This document shows, piece after piece, positions 9,297-18,559 of a stretch of 63,993 bases of DNA. The translations under genes and the position numbers were made by a program. The DNA is from an uncultured Paracoccaceae bacterium (GTDB taxonomy: Bacteria > Pseudomonadota > Alphaproteobacteria > Rhodobacterales > Rhodobacteraceae), in NCBI GenBank assembly GCA_938028765.1, contig CALIZF010000022.1, positions 1 through 63,993 of the forward strand, in the 5' to 3' direction. The notes under the pieces are model-generated. The model did not search any database, was not told the origin of the DNA, and was given only the letters and a program-made list of their open reading frames with translations. How positions within the stretch are numbered: position 1 is the first letter of the stretch; every line of letters starts with the position of its first letter.

Positions 9297-9361
9297 CGGC
9301 GCCCCCCTCCCTTGCGGTCCGCCCGGTCTTGGCGCCGGGTCGGACGGTCATCGGTTCCGCG

Positions 9362-10255
9362 TCAGGGCACCTCGTGCCCGAGCGCGGCGGTGTAAAGCTC
9401 GAACCACGTCTGCCGGTCGAGCAAGACCCGCGCCGCCTCGCCCAGCCGCGCGATGCGGCCGGGGTCGTTCGTGCCCATGACGGGCAGGATCCCCGCCGGG
9501 TGCCGCATCAGCCAGGCCACCGCCACGGCCGCAGCATCCACGCCCTGTTCCGCCGCGATGCGGTGCAAGGTTTCGCGCAGCGCCGCAGGCGCCGCCGCGA
9601 ACAGGGCGCCCCCCGCCAGCGGCGACCAGGCCATCGGCGCCACCGCGTGTTCCTGAAGGAACGCGAGATCCCCGTTGGTGAAGGCCTGATGCGCGATCAG
9701 GCTGATCTCGATCTGGTTCGCCACCAGCCGCGTGGACATCGCCGACTGCAGCAGGCGGAAATCCCAGGGGCGGAAGTTCGACACGCCGACGCTGCGCACC
9801 TTGCCCGAGGCGACCAGCGCATCGAGCGCCCGTCCCGTCTCGTGATGGTCCATGAGCGGATCGGGCCGGTGGATCAGGAGAAGGTCGATCCGGTCGGTCG
9901 CCATCGCCGTCAGGCTGTGGTCCACCGAGGCGGCGATGTGCGCGGCCGTGGTGTCGTAGTATTTCACCCGCGCGTCCGCATATCGGCCGACCGGCGCCAC
10001 GATGTCGCATTTCGTCACGACCTCGCACCGGTCGCGCAGGCCGGGGTGGGCGCGGAAGGCGGCGCCGAGGATCGCCTCGGCGCGGTAGTCGCCATAGATG
10101 TCGGCCTGGTCCAGCGTGGTGATGCCCTGGGCAAGGCAGAGATCCACCTTCCGCGCGACATGGGCAGGCGACGTGTCCGCGTCGTCGGCAAGCCGCCACA
10201 TGCCGTAGACGATCCGGCTGAAGGTCAGCCCCGGCGCGATCCCGACCCGTTCCAT
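9362..10255 (-). CDS. Aldo/keto reductase, YdhF-like
   Basis: 297 residues. NADPH-dependent oxidoreductase of the (beta/alpha)8-barrel AKR superfamily. Motifs are GMWRL near residue 19, GITTLDQADIYGDYRAE with the catalytic Asp and Tyr, CEVVTKCDI with the Lys, DRIDLLLIHRPDPLMDHHETGRALD with the catalytic His, VGVSNFRPWDF, and a nucleotide-binding end LPVMGTNDPGRI. The pattern DxLxxHRPDPLMDHxE is that of E. coli YdhF-type reductases. The ATG at 10253-10255 overlaps the stop of the upstream monooxygenase gene (ATGA). Cotranscription with an FMN-type monooxygenase suggests that it reduces an aldehyde or ketone released by that enzyme; this is inference. Confidence 0.9.
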   Translation of the reverse strand: MERVGIAPGLTFSRIVYGMWRLADDADTSPAHVARKVDLCLAQGITTLDQADIYGDYRAEAILGAAFRAHPGLRDRCEVVTKCDIVAPVGRYADARVKYYDTTAAHIAASVDHSLTAMATDRIDLLLIHRPDPLMDHHETGRALDALVASGKVRSVGVSNFRPWDFRLLQSAMSTRLVANQIEISLIAHQAFTNGDLAFLQEHAVAPMAWSPLAGGALFAAAPAALRETLHRIAAEQGVDAAAVAVAWLMRHPAGILPVMGTNDPGRIARLGEAARVLLDRQTWFELYTAALGHEVP

Positions 10256-11412
10256 CACCGCCGCACTCCTGTGCCGAGGGGCGTCGCCGGCACCGTGGCG
10301 GGCACGCGGCCGTAGACATGCGGCAACGATACCGTGCCGAGGTGCGGCATGACCAGCCGTCCGAAGTGTTCCGCCTCGTCGAGGTGCGGATAGCCCGAGA
10401 AGATGAACGCGCGCACGCCCATCTTGCGGTAGGCTTCGATCTCGGACAGCACCTGGTCGGCCGACCCGACCAGCGCCGCGCCGCAGCCCGACCGCGCGCG
10501 TCCGATCCCGGTCCAGAGGTGCCGCTCGATGTAGCCGAACTGGTCGGCCAGTTCCCGCGCCCGCGCCTGGTGGGCCACGCCGAGGCTGCCGGCGTCGTGC
10601 GCGCGCGCCCGGATCAGCCGGCCCACCTCGTCGTCGAGCTTCGAGACGAGGTGTTCGGCATAGTCCCGCGCCTCGGCCTCGGTGTCGCGCACGATCACAT
10701 GAACCCGCAGGCCGTAGTCGAGCACCCGCCCGTGGGCCGCCGCCCGGTCGTGCACGGCCCGCATCCGCTCGGCGATTGTCTCCTTCGGTTCGGGCCACAT
10801 CAGATAGACGTCGCATTCGGCGGCGCAGAGATCCAGCGCCTCGGGGCTGTAGCCGCCGAAATACAGAAGCGGCCCGCCGTTCTGCTGGTAGGGCTTGGCT
10901 GGATCGGCCGGCAGCCCCTTCAGGCTGTAATGTTCGCCCTCGAAGTCGATGCGGTCGCGCGTCCAGGCCTGCCGCAGGATCTGCACCACCTCGCGCGAGC
11001 GACGATAGCGGAAGGCGCTGTCGGCCGTCTCGCCCGGGAAGTCGCTGCTGATGACGTTGAGCGTGAGACGGCCCTGCAGCATGTGGTCGAGCGTGGCTAC
11101 GGTGCGCGCCAGCATCGCCGGATGCAGCTCGCCGCAGCGGATCGCGGCGAGGAAGTTGATCCGGCTCGTGATCTGCGAACAGGCCGCGACGAAGGTCAGC
11201 ACATCCTGCCCGACCTGGTAGGACGAGGGACACAGGATGTTGCGGAACCCCAGCCGCTCGGCCGTCCGCACGATCGCGCTGCAATGCGCGAAGGACGACC
11301 GCAGGTCGCCGTCGGGCACGCCGAGGAGCCGGTAGTCGTCCGAGCAGAGCGCCGAGAACCAGCTGATTTCCGCGGCGTCGAGATCGGCGGAACGCACCGG
11401 CACCACTGTCAT
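10255..11412 (-). CDS. LLM-class flavin-dependent monooxygenase, alkanesulfonate monooxygenase (SsuD)-like
   Basis: 385 residues. A bacterial-luciferase-like TIM barrel that uses reduced FMN and oxygen. SsuD-like marks are AERLGFRNILCPSSYQVGQD, CSQITSRINFLAAIRCGELHPAMLARTVATLDHM, GRLTLNVISSDFPGE, and GGPLLYFGGYSPEALDLCA. It is the first gene of the minus-strand operon. The ATG at 11410-11412 is preceded by GAGGAGGG, which decides the start over an earlier in-frame codon. No flavin reductase is encoded in this operon, so reduced FMN must come from elsewhere. The true substrate may be a sulfonate or another heteroatom compound. Confidence 0.9.
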   Translation of the reverse strand: MTVVPVRSADLDAAEISWFSALCSDDYRLLGVPDGDLRSSFAHCSAIVRTAERLGFRNILCPSSYQVGQDVLTFVAACSQITSRINFLAAIRCGELHPAMLARTVATLDHMLQGRLTLNVISSDFPGETADSAFRYRRSREVVQILRQAWTRDRIDFEGEHYSLKGLPADPAKPYQQNGGPLLYFGGYSPEALDLCAAECDVYLMWPEPKETIAERMRAVHDRAAAHGRVLDYGLRVHVIVRDTEAEARDYAEHLVSKLDDEVGRLIRARAHDAGSLGVAHQARARELADQFGYIERHLWTGIGRARSGCGAALVGSADQVLSEIEAYRKMGVRAFIFSGYPHLDEAEHFGRLVMPHLGTVSLPHVYGRVPATVPATPLGTGVRR

Positions 11413-11458
11413 CGAATCCCTCCTCGGATGCCGACGGATCTTGCGTATCACCGCCGAT

Positions 11459-11482
11459 ATTGTAGATCAATCCTGTATCAAT
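11459..11482. promoter_or_regulatory. Candidate operator between the monooxygenase/TRAP operon and its GntR gene
   Basis: The 83 bp between the divergent genes contains an AT-rich imperfect dyad: ATTGTAGAT on the left and TGTATCAAT on the right. A further GTATCA lies just to the left (11445-11450). In a GC-rich genome this is the obvious place for the adjacent GntR/UTRA regulator to bind and control both directions. Confidence 0.45.
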
Positions 11483-11495
11483 TCGTGGGCAGCCG

Positions 11496-12209
11496 ATGCT
11501 CGGAACGACCACGCGCCCCGGCGCCCTGCCGCTCTACCTGCAGGTAAGCGAGCTTCTGGCGCGCGACATTGCGGCGGGGCGGCTGATCGACGGCGAGAAG
11601 CTACCGCCCGAACGCGACATGGCCGCGGACCTCGGGATCGCGGTCGGCACGCTGCGCCGCGCGCTGGCCGACCTGGCTGCGCGGGGAATGCTGGCGCGGG
11701 TGCAGGGATCGGGCAACTACGTCCGGGCCGCCGCGGCCCCGGCCGGGGTCTATGCGATGTTCCGCCTCGAACGGATCGAGGGGGGCGGTCTTCCGACGGC
11801 CGAGGTCCTGTCGGTCGAGCGCCTGCCGAAGGCGGACTGGCTGCCGCCCTTCGGCACCGCGGCCGACGGCCACCGGATCCGGCGCCTGCGGTTCCTGTCG
11901 GGCACCCCGGCGGCGGTCGAGGAGATCTGGCTGGACGGCGCCCGGGCCGACCGGCTGTCGGCCGCAGACCTGTCCGACGCGCTCTACCTGCACTATCGCA
12001 CCCGGCTGAACCTCTGGATCGTCCGGGCCGAGGACCGGGTGGGGCAGGGCGCACTGCCCGACTGGGCGCCGGCCGCCTTTCCGCCGCCGTGCGGCGCCCT
12101 GCTGCCGCTGATCCTGCGCCTGTCCTGGGCGCAGGACGGCACCTGCGCCGAGGTTTCGCACACCTGGTACGACCCCGCGACAACGCGCTACGTCTGCCGC
12201 CTGAAGTAA
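11496..12209 (+). CDS. GntR family transcriptional regulator with UTRA effector domain
   Basis: 237 residues. The N-terminal winged helix reads LYLQVSELLARDIAAGRLIDG, then GEKLPPERDMAADLGIAVGT, then LRRALADLAARGMLARVQGS, ending in GSGNYV, which is the standard GntR DNA-binding layout. From about residue 85 to the end there is a UTRA-type ligand domain (rigid strands RIRRLRFLSGTPAAVEEIWL). It is divergent from the monooxygenase/TRAP operon and 10 bp before a Gfo/Idh gene, so it is the probable local repressor that senses the transported compound or a breakdown product. Confidence 0.9.
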   Translation: MLGTTTRPGALPLYLQVSELLARDIAAGRLIDGEKLPPERDMAADLGIAVGTLRRALADLAARGMLARVQGSGNYVRAAAAPAGVYAMFRLERIEGGGLPTAEVLSVERLPKADWLPPFGTAADGHRIRRLRFLSGTPAAVEEIWLDGARADRLSAADLSDALYLHYRTRLNLWIVRAEDRVGQGALPDWAPAAFPPPCGALLPLILRLSWAQDGTCAEVSHTWYDPATTRYVCRLK

Positions 12210-12219
12210 GGAGAACCCC

Positions 12220-13329
12220 TTGGAAAGCTTGCGTTACGGCATCGTCGGCGCCGGGATGATGGGGCAGGAGCACATCCGCAACATCGCGCTTCTGCCGGGC
12301 GCCTCGGTCGCCGCCATCGTCGAGCCCGACCCGGCGATGCGCGCCGCCGCCCTGGCGCTGGCACCGGGCGCGGTGGCCTGCGGCTCGCTGGCCGAGATGC
12401 TGGCGCGGCCCGAGGTGAACGCGGTGCTGATCGCGAGCCCCAACGATCGCCATGCCGATCAGCTTGCCGCGGTCGCGGCCGCGCGGCCCTTGCCGGTGCT
12501 GGTGGAAAAGCCGCTCCTGACCGATCTTGCCGACACGCCGCGGCTGGCCGCGCTGGTCCGCCATCCGGCACCGGTCTGGGTGGCGATGGAATACCGCTAC
12601 ATGCCCCCCGTCGCCGCCCTGCGCGCCGCGGCAGACGCGGCGACCGGCGGCATCCGGATGCTGACCATCCGCGAGCATCGCTTCCCCTTCCTCGAAAAGG
12701 TCGGCGGGTGGAACCGCCTGAACCGCCGGACGGGCGGAACCCTGGTCGAGAAGTGCTGCCACTTCTTCGACCTGATGCGGCTGATCCTGCAGTCCGATCC
12801 GGTGCGCGTGATGGCGTCGGGCGGGCAGGCGGTGAACCACAAGGACGAGGCGGTCGGGGACGAGCCCGCCGATATCTGGGACCATGCCTATGTGATCGTC
12901 GATTTCGCCTCCGGCGCGCGGGCGATGCTTGAACTGTGCATGTTCGCCGAGGGCAGCCGCTATCAGGAAGAGATCTCGGCCATCGGCCCGGCGGGCAAGA
13001 TCGAATGCCTCGTGCCCGGCCCGACGCGGTTCTGGCCGGCCGATCTGGGCCCGCCCCCGGTGGCGCAGCTGATCGTCAGCCCGCGCAACCCCAAGGGCCC
13101 CCGCGCGGCCGAAATCCCGGTCGATCCCGCACTGCTGGCGGCCGGGGACCACAACGGATCGACGTTCTTCCAGCACGAACGCTTCGCCGCTGCGGTCCGC
13201 GGCGAGGGGCTGGTCGAGGTGACGCTCGCCGACGGCTGGTGGGCGGTCGCCATGGGCAAGGCCGCCCAGATCAGCGCGGCCGAAGGCCGGGCGGTGGCGA
13301 TGCGCGAGATGGGGGCACCGCCCGCCTGA
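12220..13329 (+). CDS. Gfo/Idh/MocA family oxidoreductase
   Basis: 369 residues. The Rossmann N-terminus starts YGIVGAGMMGQEHIRNIALL, then NAVLIASPNDRHADQ and the family EKP motif in LVEKPLLTD. The middle has AMEYRYMPP, and the C-terminal substrate domain has GGTLVEKCCHFFDLMR with the catalytic-region His. These NAD(P)-dependent enzymes oxidise or reduce sugars, inositols and related compounds. The start is a TTG at 12220-12222, 5 bases after an AAGGAG ribosome site; no ATG fits. It follows the GntR gene by 10 bp and so is in its operon. Which compound it acts on is unknown. Confidence 0.88.
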   Translation: MESLRYGIVGAGMMGQEHIRNIALLPGASVAAIVEPDPAMRAAALALAPGAVACGSLAEMLARPEVNAVLIASPNDRHADQLAAVAAARPLPVLVEKPLLTDLADTPRLAALVRHPAPVWVAMEYRYMPPVAALRAAADAATGGIRMLTIREHRFPFLEKVGGWNRLNRRTGGTLVEKCCHFFDLMRLILQSDPVRVMASGGQAVNHKDEAVGDEPADIWDHAYVIVDFASGARAMLELCMFAEGSRYQEEISAIGPAGKIECLVPGPTRFWPADLGPPPVAQLIVSPRNPKGPRAAEIPVDPALLAAGDHNGSTFFQHERFAAAVRGEGLVEVTLADGWWAVAMGKAAQISAAEGRAVAMREMGAPPA

Positions 13330-13389
13330 CCGGTGCGGTTCCCGACGATCGCGCACGGCGCGCCGCCGGTGCGGCCGGCGGCGCCGGTC

Positions 13390-13540
13390 CGTTCCGCCCT
13401 GCGGGCGCGGGCCCGCCGCGTGGGTTTAACGATTTCCGGCCGCGCCGGTTCCGCTCTGCCCTGCGGGCGCGGGCCCGCCCTGCCGGTGGTCGATCTTGCC
13501 AGCCCGCCGGCGCGTTCCGCCTTGCGCGCGCGGGCGCGCC
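13390..13540. repeat. Three spaced copies of a GC-rich palindromic element
   Basis: In the 245 bp between the Gfo/Idh and AEC genes the block GTTCCGCCCTGCGGGCGCGG followed by GCCCGCC occurs at about 13391-13417. It recurs with a short insertion at 13448-13480 and in diverged form at 13514-13540. The core GCGGGCGCGGGCCCGC is nearly self-complementary. Spacing is about 60 bp. The function is unknown; it may be a REP-like intergenic repeat or act as a terminator cluster. Confidence 0.6.
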
Positions 13541-13574
13541 GTGACACCTGCGGGAAGGCCCGACCGGACGCGCG

Positions 13575-14513
13575 ATGATCCCGATCCTCCTCAAGACGCT
13601 GCCGTTCTTCGCCCTGATCGGCCTCGGCTGGTGGGCGGGACGGGTGCGCTTCTTTTCGCCCGAGGCGACCGGCTACCTGACCAAGTTCGTGTTCTACTTC
13701 GCCCTGTCGGCGATGCTGTTCCGCTTCTCGGCCAACCTCGACCTCGGCGCGATCTTCGATCTGCGCTTTGCCGCGGCCTATCTCTGGGGCTGTTTCCTCG
13801 TCTGGGCGCTGGCGCTGGCCGTGGGGTTCCTGCGCCGCCTCAGCCTGCCCGAGGCGGCGATGGAGGCGCAGTGCGCCGTGATCGGCAACACCGGGTTCCT
13901 CGGCGTGCCGATGCTGGTCGTCCTGCTCGGCCCCGAGGCGGTCGGGCCGGTGCTGATGGTGCTGGCGCTGGACCTGATCGTGTTCTCGTCGATCATCACG
14001 GTGGTGATCACGGCGGCGCGCGAAGGGCAGTTCCGCTGGTCGGTGCTGCGCACGCTGGCGCTCGGCATCCTAAAGAACCCGATGATCGTGTCGATGATGC
14101 TCGGCCTGTCCTGGGGCGCGACCGGGCTTGCGGTGCCTGCGCCGGTGAACGAGTTCCTGGCGCTTCTCGGCGCCGCGGCGACGCCGGGTGCCCTGTTCGC
14201 GATCGGCGCATCGCTCGCCACCAAATCCGCCGAGCGGCGCGAGGTCGCGGTCTGGCTGTCGGTCTGCAAGCTGGTGCTGCACCCGGCCGCCTGCGGCTTC
14301 GCCGCGCTGGTGTTGTTCGGCGTGGACCGGCAGGCGGCGGGCGTGATGATCGCGGCCGCCGCACTGCCGGTGGCGGGCAATGTCTATATCCTCGCCGCGC
14401 ACTACGGGGTCGCGCCGCAGCGGGTGGCGGCGTCGATCCTGATCTCGACCGCGGCCTCGATCCTGACGGTCACGGCGGTGATCGCCTGGATCACGGGGGT
14501 TCTGTGGGCATGA
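13575..14513 (+). CDS. AEC (auxin efflux carrier) family transporter
   Basis: 312 residues with about ten hydrophobic segments in two sets of five, as expected for the AEC/bile-acid fold. Typical features are the first segment [20 protein letters not shown], the half-point [16 protein letters not shown] with the conserved Asn-Thr-Gly of the crossover helix, and LILKNP-like [15 protein letters not shown] starting the second half. AEC proteins export or take up small carboxylates, auxin-like acids or amino acids. The substrate is not evident. The stop overlaps the start of the next gene (ATGA). Confidence 0.88.
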   Translation: MIPILLKTLPFFALIGLGWWAGRVRFFSPEATGYLTKFVFYFALSAMLFRFSANLDLGAIFDLRFAAAYLWGCFLVWALALAVGFLRRLSLPEAAMEAQCAVIGNTGFLGVPMLVVLLGPEAVGPVLMVLALDLIVFSSIITVVITAAREGQFRWSVLRTLALGILKNPMIVSMMLGLSWGATGLAVPAPVNEFLALLGAAATPGALFAIGASLATKSAERREVAVWLSVCKLVLHPAACGFAALVLFGVDRQAAGVMIAAAALPVAGNVYILAAHYGVAPQRVAASILISTAASILTVTAVIAWITGVLWA

Positions 14514-14956
14514 CGACGGTCTGGGTCGATGCCGATGCCTGCCCCGTCCGCGCCGAGGCCGAGGAGGTGGCGGCCCGGCACGGGGCAGCGGTCGTGCACG
14601 TGTCGAACGGCGGCATCCGCCCCTCGGCCGCGCCCCATGTGCGGATGATCTATGTGCCCGAGGGGCCGGACGCCGCCGACCGCCGGATCGTGGCCGAGGT
14701 GCGGCAGGGCGATGTGGTGGTGACGGCCGACGTGCCGCTGGCTGCCCGCGTGGTGGCGGGGGGGGCGTGCGTGGTGAAGCCCGACGGCACCCGTCTGACC
14801 GCGGCCAACATCGGCCCGGCGCTGGCGGCGCGCGATCTGGCCGCCGACCTGCGCGCGGCCGATCCGTTCCGGATGGCGCGCGGCGGCCGCGGCTTCGGCG
14901 CGGCCGACCGGTCGCGGTTCCGCGACGCGCTCGATCGGGTGCTGCGGGGCGCATGA
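14510..14956 (+). CDS. YaiI/YqxD family (DUF188) protein
   Basis: 148 residues, the normal family size. The start [20 protein letters not shown] is diagnostic, followed by [26 protein letters not shown] and the end region [20 protein letters not shown]. These proteins have a PIN-like acidic centre (here Asp5/Asp7 and TADVPLA) and are suspected nucleases, but no activity is established. The ATG overlaps the AEC transporter stop, so the two are translationally coupled, although no shared function is obvious. Confidence 0.9.
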   Translation: MTTVWVDADACPVRAEAEEVAARHGAAVVHVSNGGIRPSAAPHVRMIYVPEGPDAADRRIVAEVRQGDVVVTADVPLAARVVAGGACVVKPDGTRLTAANIGPALAARDLAADLRAADPFRMARGGRGFGAADRSRFRDALDRVLRGA

Positions 14957-15290
14957 CGGCGGTGACGCGCCGCGCGCGCGGGCTCGGGTCGGCGGTTGCG
15001 GGCCGGCGTCGCCGTGTCGGCGCCCGGGGCGCTGGTGCCGTGCCCGTCGGGCGGCGGTCCACCGTTTCGACCGGCGCCGTGCCATCCTGCGCGGGCGTTG
15101 GCCGGGGGCCCGTGGCGCGGGCGCGGCGGGCAGCCCTTGCGGTTCCCAACCGGCCCCGCGCGGCAGCCTGCGGGCGGGCGGCGCTCAGGCGGATCGCCCA
15201 TCCTGCCGGCCGGGCCGGCATCGCATTGATCCGCGGCGCGGGGCTGGTCATGATCCCGCGCGAGGCACAGTCGGCGCACGGGGGGCGGAC
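14957..15290. other. Gap with no supported gene
   Basis: 334 bp of extremely GC-rich sequence between the YaiI-like gene and the ornithine cyclodeaminase-like gene. Open frames here are Arg/Ala/Gly-rich shadows with no recognisable family. No convincing promoter, hairpin with U tract or RNA was seen. Confidence 0.6.
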
Positions 15291-16226
15291 ATGAAGATCG
15301 ACATCATCGGGCCGGAGGCCGAGGCGCATCTGACCTGGCCGGGCCTCGTTGCGGCGCTGGAAGCGGGCCATGCCCGCCCGCGGGCGCGGATCGCCGACAC
15401 GCTGCTGCACCGCGGGCCGGACCGGCTTCTGACACGGTCGGCCTGGATCGACGGGCTGGGAATGCTGGTCAAGACCGCTTCGGTGATGGCTGCCAATCCC
15501 GGCCGCGGCCTGCCCAGCGTGAACGGCGCAGCGACGCTTTTCGACGACGCGACGGGGCAGCTGTCGGCGCTGGTCGATTTTCACCTGCTGACGAAGTGGA
15601 AGACGGCGGGCGACAGCCTGCTGGCGGCGACGCGGCTCGCACGCCCCGATGCGCAGGCGGTGCTGATCGTCGGCGCCGGCGCGGTCGCGCGGTCGATGAT
15701 CGAGGCCTACCGCAGCCGCTGGCCCCATGCCCGCTATGCCGTCTGGAACCGCAACCGCGCAGGGGCGGAACGGCTGGCGGCGGAGATGCCGGGCGTGACG
15801 GTCGCCGACGACCTCGAAGCCGCGGTGCGCGAGGCCGACATCATCGCCACAGCGACATTGGCGACCGAGCCCCTGATCCGCGGCGCCTGGCTGCGCCCAG
15901 GCCAGCACCTCGACCTGATCGGGGCCTATACCCCCGACATGCGCGAGGCCGACGACGATGTGTTCGCCCGCGCCGCCCTCTTCGTGGACTGCCGCGAGAC
16001 CACGATCGCCCACATCGGCGAGGTGATGGGCCCGCTCGCCCGCGGCGTGATCTCGGAGGCCGATATCTTCGCCGACTTCTACGACATCCCCGACGGCCTG
16101 TTCCGCCGCCGCAGCGCCGAGGACATCACGGTGGCCAAGAACGGCGGCGGCGCGCACCTCGACCTGATGACCGCCCTCTACATCCGCGACGCGGTGGCTG
16201 CAGCGCGACAGGGCGAGGGGCGCTGA
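15291..16226 (+). CDS. Ornithine cyclodeaminase / mu-crystallin family NAD(P) dehydrogenase
   Basis: 311 residues. The family pattern is clear: KTASVMAANPGRGLPSVNGA with the substrate Lys, then LVDFHLLTKWKTAGDSLLAA with the conserved second Lys and Thr, then the Rossmann motif AVLIVGAGAVARSMIEAYRS. The C-terminal part has AKNGGGAHLDLMTALYI, typical of the family. Members act as ornithine cyclodeaminase, alanine dehydrogenase, ketimine reductase or delta1-pyrroline-2-carboxylate reductase. The sequence alone does not choose between these. It converges on lepA with 16 bp between stops. The ATG at 15291 follows GGGGGGCG, a passable ribosome site. Confidence 0.87.
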   Translation: MKIDIIGPEAEAHLTWPGLVAALEAGHARPRARIADTLLHRGPDRLLTRSAWIDGLGMLVKTASVMAANPGRGLPSVNGAATLFDDATGQLSALVDFHLLTKWKTAGDSLLAATRLARPDAQAVLIVGAGAVARSMIEAYRSRWPHARYAVWNRNRAGAERLAAEMPGVTVADDLEAAVREADIIATATLATEPLIRGAWLRPGQHLDLIGAYTPDMREADDDVFARAALFVDCRETTIAHIGEVMGPLARGVISEADIFADFYDIPDGLFRRRSAEDITVAKNGGGAHLDLMTALYIRDAVAAARQGEGR

Positions 16227-16242
16227 TCGGGCGCCGGCGCCC

Positions 16243-18042
16243 TCAGGCGTCCATCTTCAGCGCCTGGATGAACGCCGTCTGCGGGATCTCGACCTTCCCG
16301 AACTGGCGCATCTTCTTCTTGCCTTCCTTCTGCTTCTCCAGAAGCTTCTTCTTGCGCGTCACGTCGCCGCCATAGCATTTGGCGGTCACGTCCTTGCGCA
16401 GGGCGCTGATCGTCTCGCGCGCGATCACCTTGCCGCCGATGGCGGCCTGGATCGGGATCTGGAACATGTGGCGGGGGATCAGTTCCTTCAGCTTCTCGCA
16501 CATCGCGCGCCCGCGCATCTCGGCCCGGTCGCGGTGGACCATCATCGACAGCGCATCGACGGGTTCGCCATTCACGAGGATGGTCATCTTCACGAGGTTG
16601 TCCTCGCGATAGCCGGTGATCTGGTAGTCGAAGCTCGCATAGCCCTTCGTCACCGATTTCAGCCGGTCGTAGAAGTCGAACACCACCTCGTTCAGCGGCA
16701 GGTCGTACTCGACCATCGCGCGGTTGCCGGCATAGGTCAGGTTCAGCTGGATCCCGCGCCGGTCCTGGCAGAGTTTCAGCACATCGCCGAGGTAGCTGTC
16801 GGGGACCAGGATCGTCGCCTTGATCCGCGGTTCCTCGATGTGGTCGATGTAGGTCGGATCGGGCATGTCGGCGGGGTTATGCAGTTCCTTCATCGTCCCG
16901 TCCTTCATGTGCAGACGGTAGACGACCGACGGTGCCGTGGTGATCAGGTCTAGGTCGAATTCGCGCTCCAGCCGCTCGCGCACCACCTCGAGGTGCAGCA
17001 GGCCGAGGAACCCGCAGCGGAACCCGAAGCCGAGCGCGGCCGAGGTCTCCATCTCGGCGGTGAAGCTCGCGTCGTTCAGGGCAAGCTTCTCGATCGCGTC
17101 GCGCAGGGCCTCGAAATCGGCGGCATCGACCGGGAAGAGGCCGCAGAACACCACCGGGACCGAGGGCTTGAAGCCCGGCAGCGCCGCGGCGGCCTGGCGG
17201 CGTTCGTGGGTGATCGTGTCGCCCACGCGGGTGTCGCGCACCTGCTTGATCGAGGCGGTCAGCACCCCGATCTCGCCCGGCCCCAGTTCGGCGATGTCCA
17301 CCATCGCAGGCTTCAGGACCGCCAGCCGGTCCACCCCGTAGACCGCGCCGGTCTGCATCATGCGGATGCGGTCGCCCTTCCTCAGCCGGCCGTCGATCAC
17401 CCGCACCATGACGACGACGCCGAGGTAGGGATCATACCAGCTGTCGACCAGCATCGCTTTCAGCGGCGCTTCAGCATCGCCCTTCGGCGGCGGCAGGCGG
17501 TGCACGATCGCCTCGAGCACGTCCGGGATGCCGTAGCCCGACTTGGCCGAGATCAGCACTGCGTCCTGCGCGTCGAGGCCGATCACGTCCTCGATCTGCT
17601 CCTTCACCCGGTCGGGGTCGGCGGCCGGCAGGTCGATCTTGTTGAGGACCGGCACGATCTCGTGCCCCGCGTCGATCGCCTGATAGACATTGGCCAGCGT
17701 CTGCGCCTCGACCCCCTGGGAGGCGTCCACCACGAGGAGCGAGCCCTCGACCGCACGCATCGACCGGCTGACCTCGTAGGCGAAGTCCACGTGCCCGGGC
17801 GTGTCGATGAGGTTGAGGATGTAGGTCTGCCCGTCCTTCGCCGGGTATTCGATGCGGACCGTGTTGGCCTTGATGGTGATGCCGCGTTCGCGCTCGATAT
17901 CCATGCTGTCGAGCAGCTGGTCCTTCATGTCGCGCTCGGCCACCGTCCCGGTCATCTGGATGAGCCGGTCGGCCAGCGTGGACTTGCCGTGGTCGATGTG
18001 CGCCACGATCGAGAAGTTGCGGATATGCGCGAGATCGGTCAT
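16243..18042 (-). CDS. lepA: Elongation factor 4 (back-translocating GTPase LepA)
   Basis: 599 residues, matching the E. coli protein length, which also supports the start at 18040-18042. GTPase motifs are [17 protein letters not shown] (G1), [12 protein letters not shown] (G2), [10 protein letters not shown] (G3), and [16 protein letters not shown] (G4). The LepA-specific C-terminal domain ends with [20 protein letters not shown]. LepA acts on ribosomes, remodelling stalled or mistranslocated complexes. A second ATG 9 bases upstream is possible; neither has a strong ribosome site. It is divergent from a small secreted protein gene across 219 bp. Confidence 0.97.
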   Translation of the reverse strand: MTDLAHIRNFSIVAHIDHGKSTLADRLIQMTGTVAERDMKDQLLDSMDIERERGITIKANTVRIEYPAKDGQTYILNLIDTPGHVDFAYEVSRSMRAVEGSLLVVDASQGVEAQTLANVYQAIDAGHEIVPVLNKIDLPAADPDRVKEQIEDVIGLDAQDAVLISAKSGYGIPDVLEAIVHRLPPPKGDAEAPLKAMLVDSWYDPYLGVVVMVRVIDGRLRKGDRIRMMQTGAVYGVDRLAVLKPAMVDIAELGPGEIGVLTASIKQVRDTRVGDTITHERRQAAAALPGFKPSVPVVFCGLFPVDAADFEALRDAIEKLALNDASFTAEMETSAALGFGFRCGFLGLLHLEVVRERLEREFDLDLITTAPSVVYRLHMKDGTMKELHNPADMPDPTYIDHIEEPRIKATILVPDSYLGDVLKLCQDRRGIQLNLTYAGNRAMVEYDLPLNEVVFDFYDRLKSVTKGYASFDYQITGYREDNLVKMTILVNGEPVDALSMMVHRDRAEMRGRAMCEKLKELIPRHMFQIPIQAAIGGKVIARETISALRKDVTAKCYGGDVTRKKKLLEKQKEGKKKMRQFGKVEIPQTAFIQALKMDA

Positions 18043-18195
18043 GCCGGGCATATGCGGGGCTTTCCCGAGGCGGTCAATGGGCGGGCCGGCATCGGGCGGG
18101 TCGGCAGGGCTGCTGCGACGCAAGATCTGGCGTTGCCCGGCGGCTGCGGCCCGAGGTCTGGACAGAACTGCAAGATCGCCGCACAAGGGCCCGGT

Positions 18196-18211
18196 AGTAT
18201 TGAACAATACT
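18196..18211. promoter_or_regulatory. Perfect AT-rich palindrome upstream of a small secreted protein gene
   Basis: AGTATTGAACAATACT is a 7-bp perfect dyad around AA, in a local AT-rich patch followed by TTAAAAT. It is 51 bp before the small secreted protein gene and 154 bp before lepA on the other strand. It is a strong candidate for a dimeric regulator site or for a promoter -10 region under control. The regulator is unknown. Confidence 0.5.
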
Positions 18212-18261
18212 TAAAATCTGGCATAGTGCGGGGCAGTCGGGAGACAGGGCGGAGGCAGGTC

Positions 18262-18558
18262 ATGCGCGGCATCATCCTTGCAGCGGCGATCCTCGTGCCG
18301 GGTGCGGCGCTGGCGGGTCCGGTCGGCAACGCCTGCCTTGCGTCCGAGCGCGCGCGCGGCGACGCCGCCCTGTGCGCCTGCATCCAGGTCGCCGCCGACG
18401 CCACGCTGACGTCGGGCGAACAGCGCCGGGCGGCGCGGTTCTTCCGCAACCCGCACGAGGCGCAGGCGGTGCGCGCCTCGACCAGCGACGCCGACAACCG
18501 GTTCTGGGACCGCTACATCGCCTTCGCGCAGCTGGCCGAGGCGCAGTGCGCGCGCTGA
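18262..18558 (+). CDS. Small secreted cysteine-containing protein, function unknown
   Basis: 98 residues. The first 18 residues (MRGIILAAAILVPGAALA) form a signal peptide, and the mature part starts with GPVGNACLASERARGDAALC. Four cysteines remain in the mature protein, three of them within the first 25 residues and one at the end (EAQCAR), so disulfides are likely. The rest is helical and charged (SGEQRRAARFFRNPHEAQAVRAS). GGAGG 8 bases before the ATG is a good ribosome site. A palindrome lies upstream. The sirtuin gene begins 1 base after its stop. Small proteins of this look are common in Rhodobacteraceae and sometimes named arginine transporter without evidence. Confidence 0.75.
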   Translation: MRGIILAAAILVPGAALAGPVGNACLASERARGDAALCACIQVAADATLTSGEQRRAARFFRNPHEAQAVRASTSDADNRFWDRYIAFAQLAEAQCAR

Positions 18559-18559
18559 G

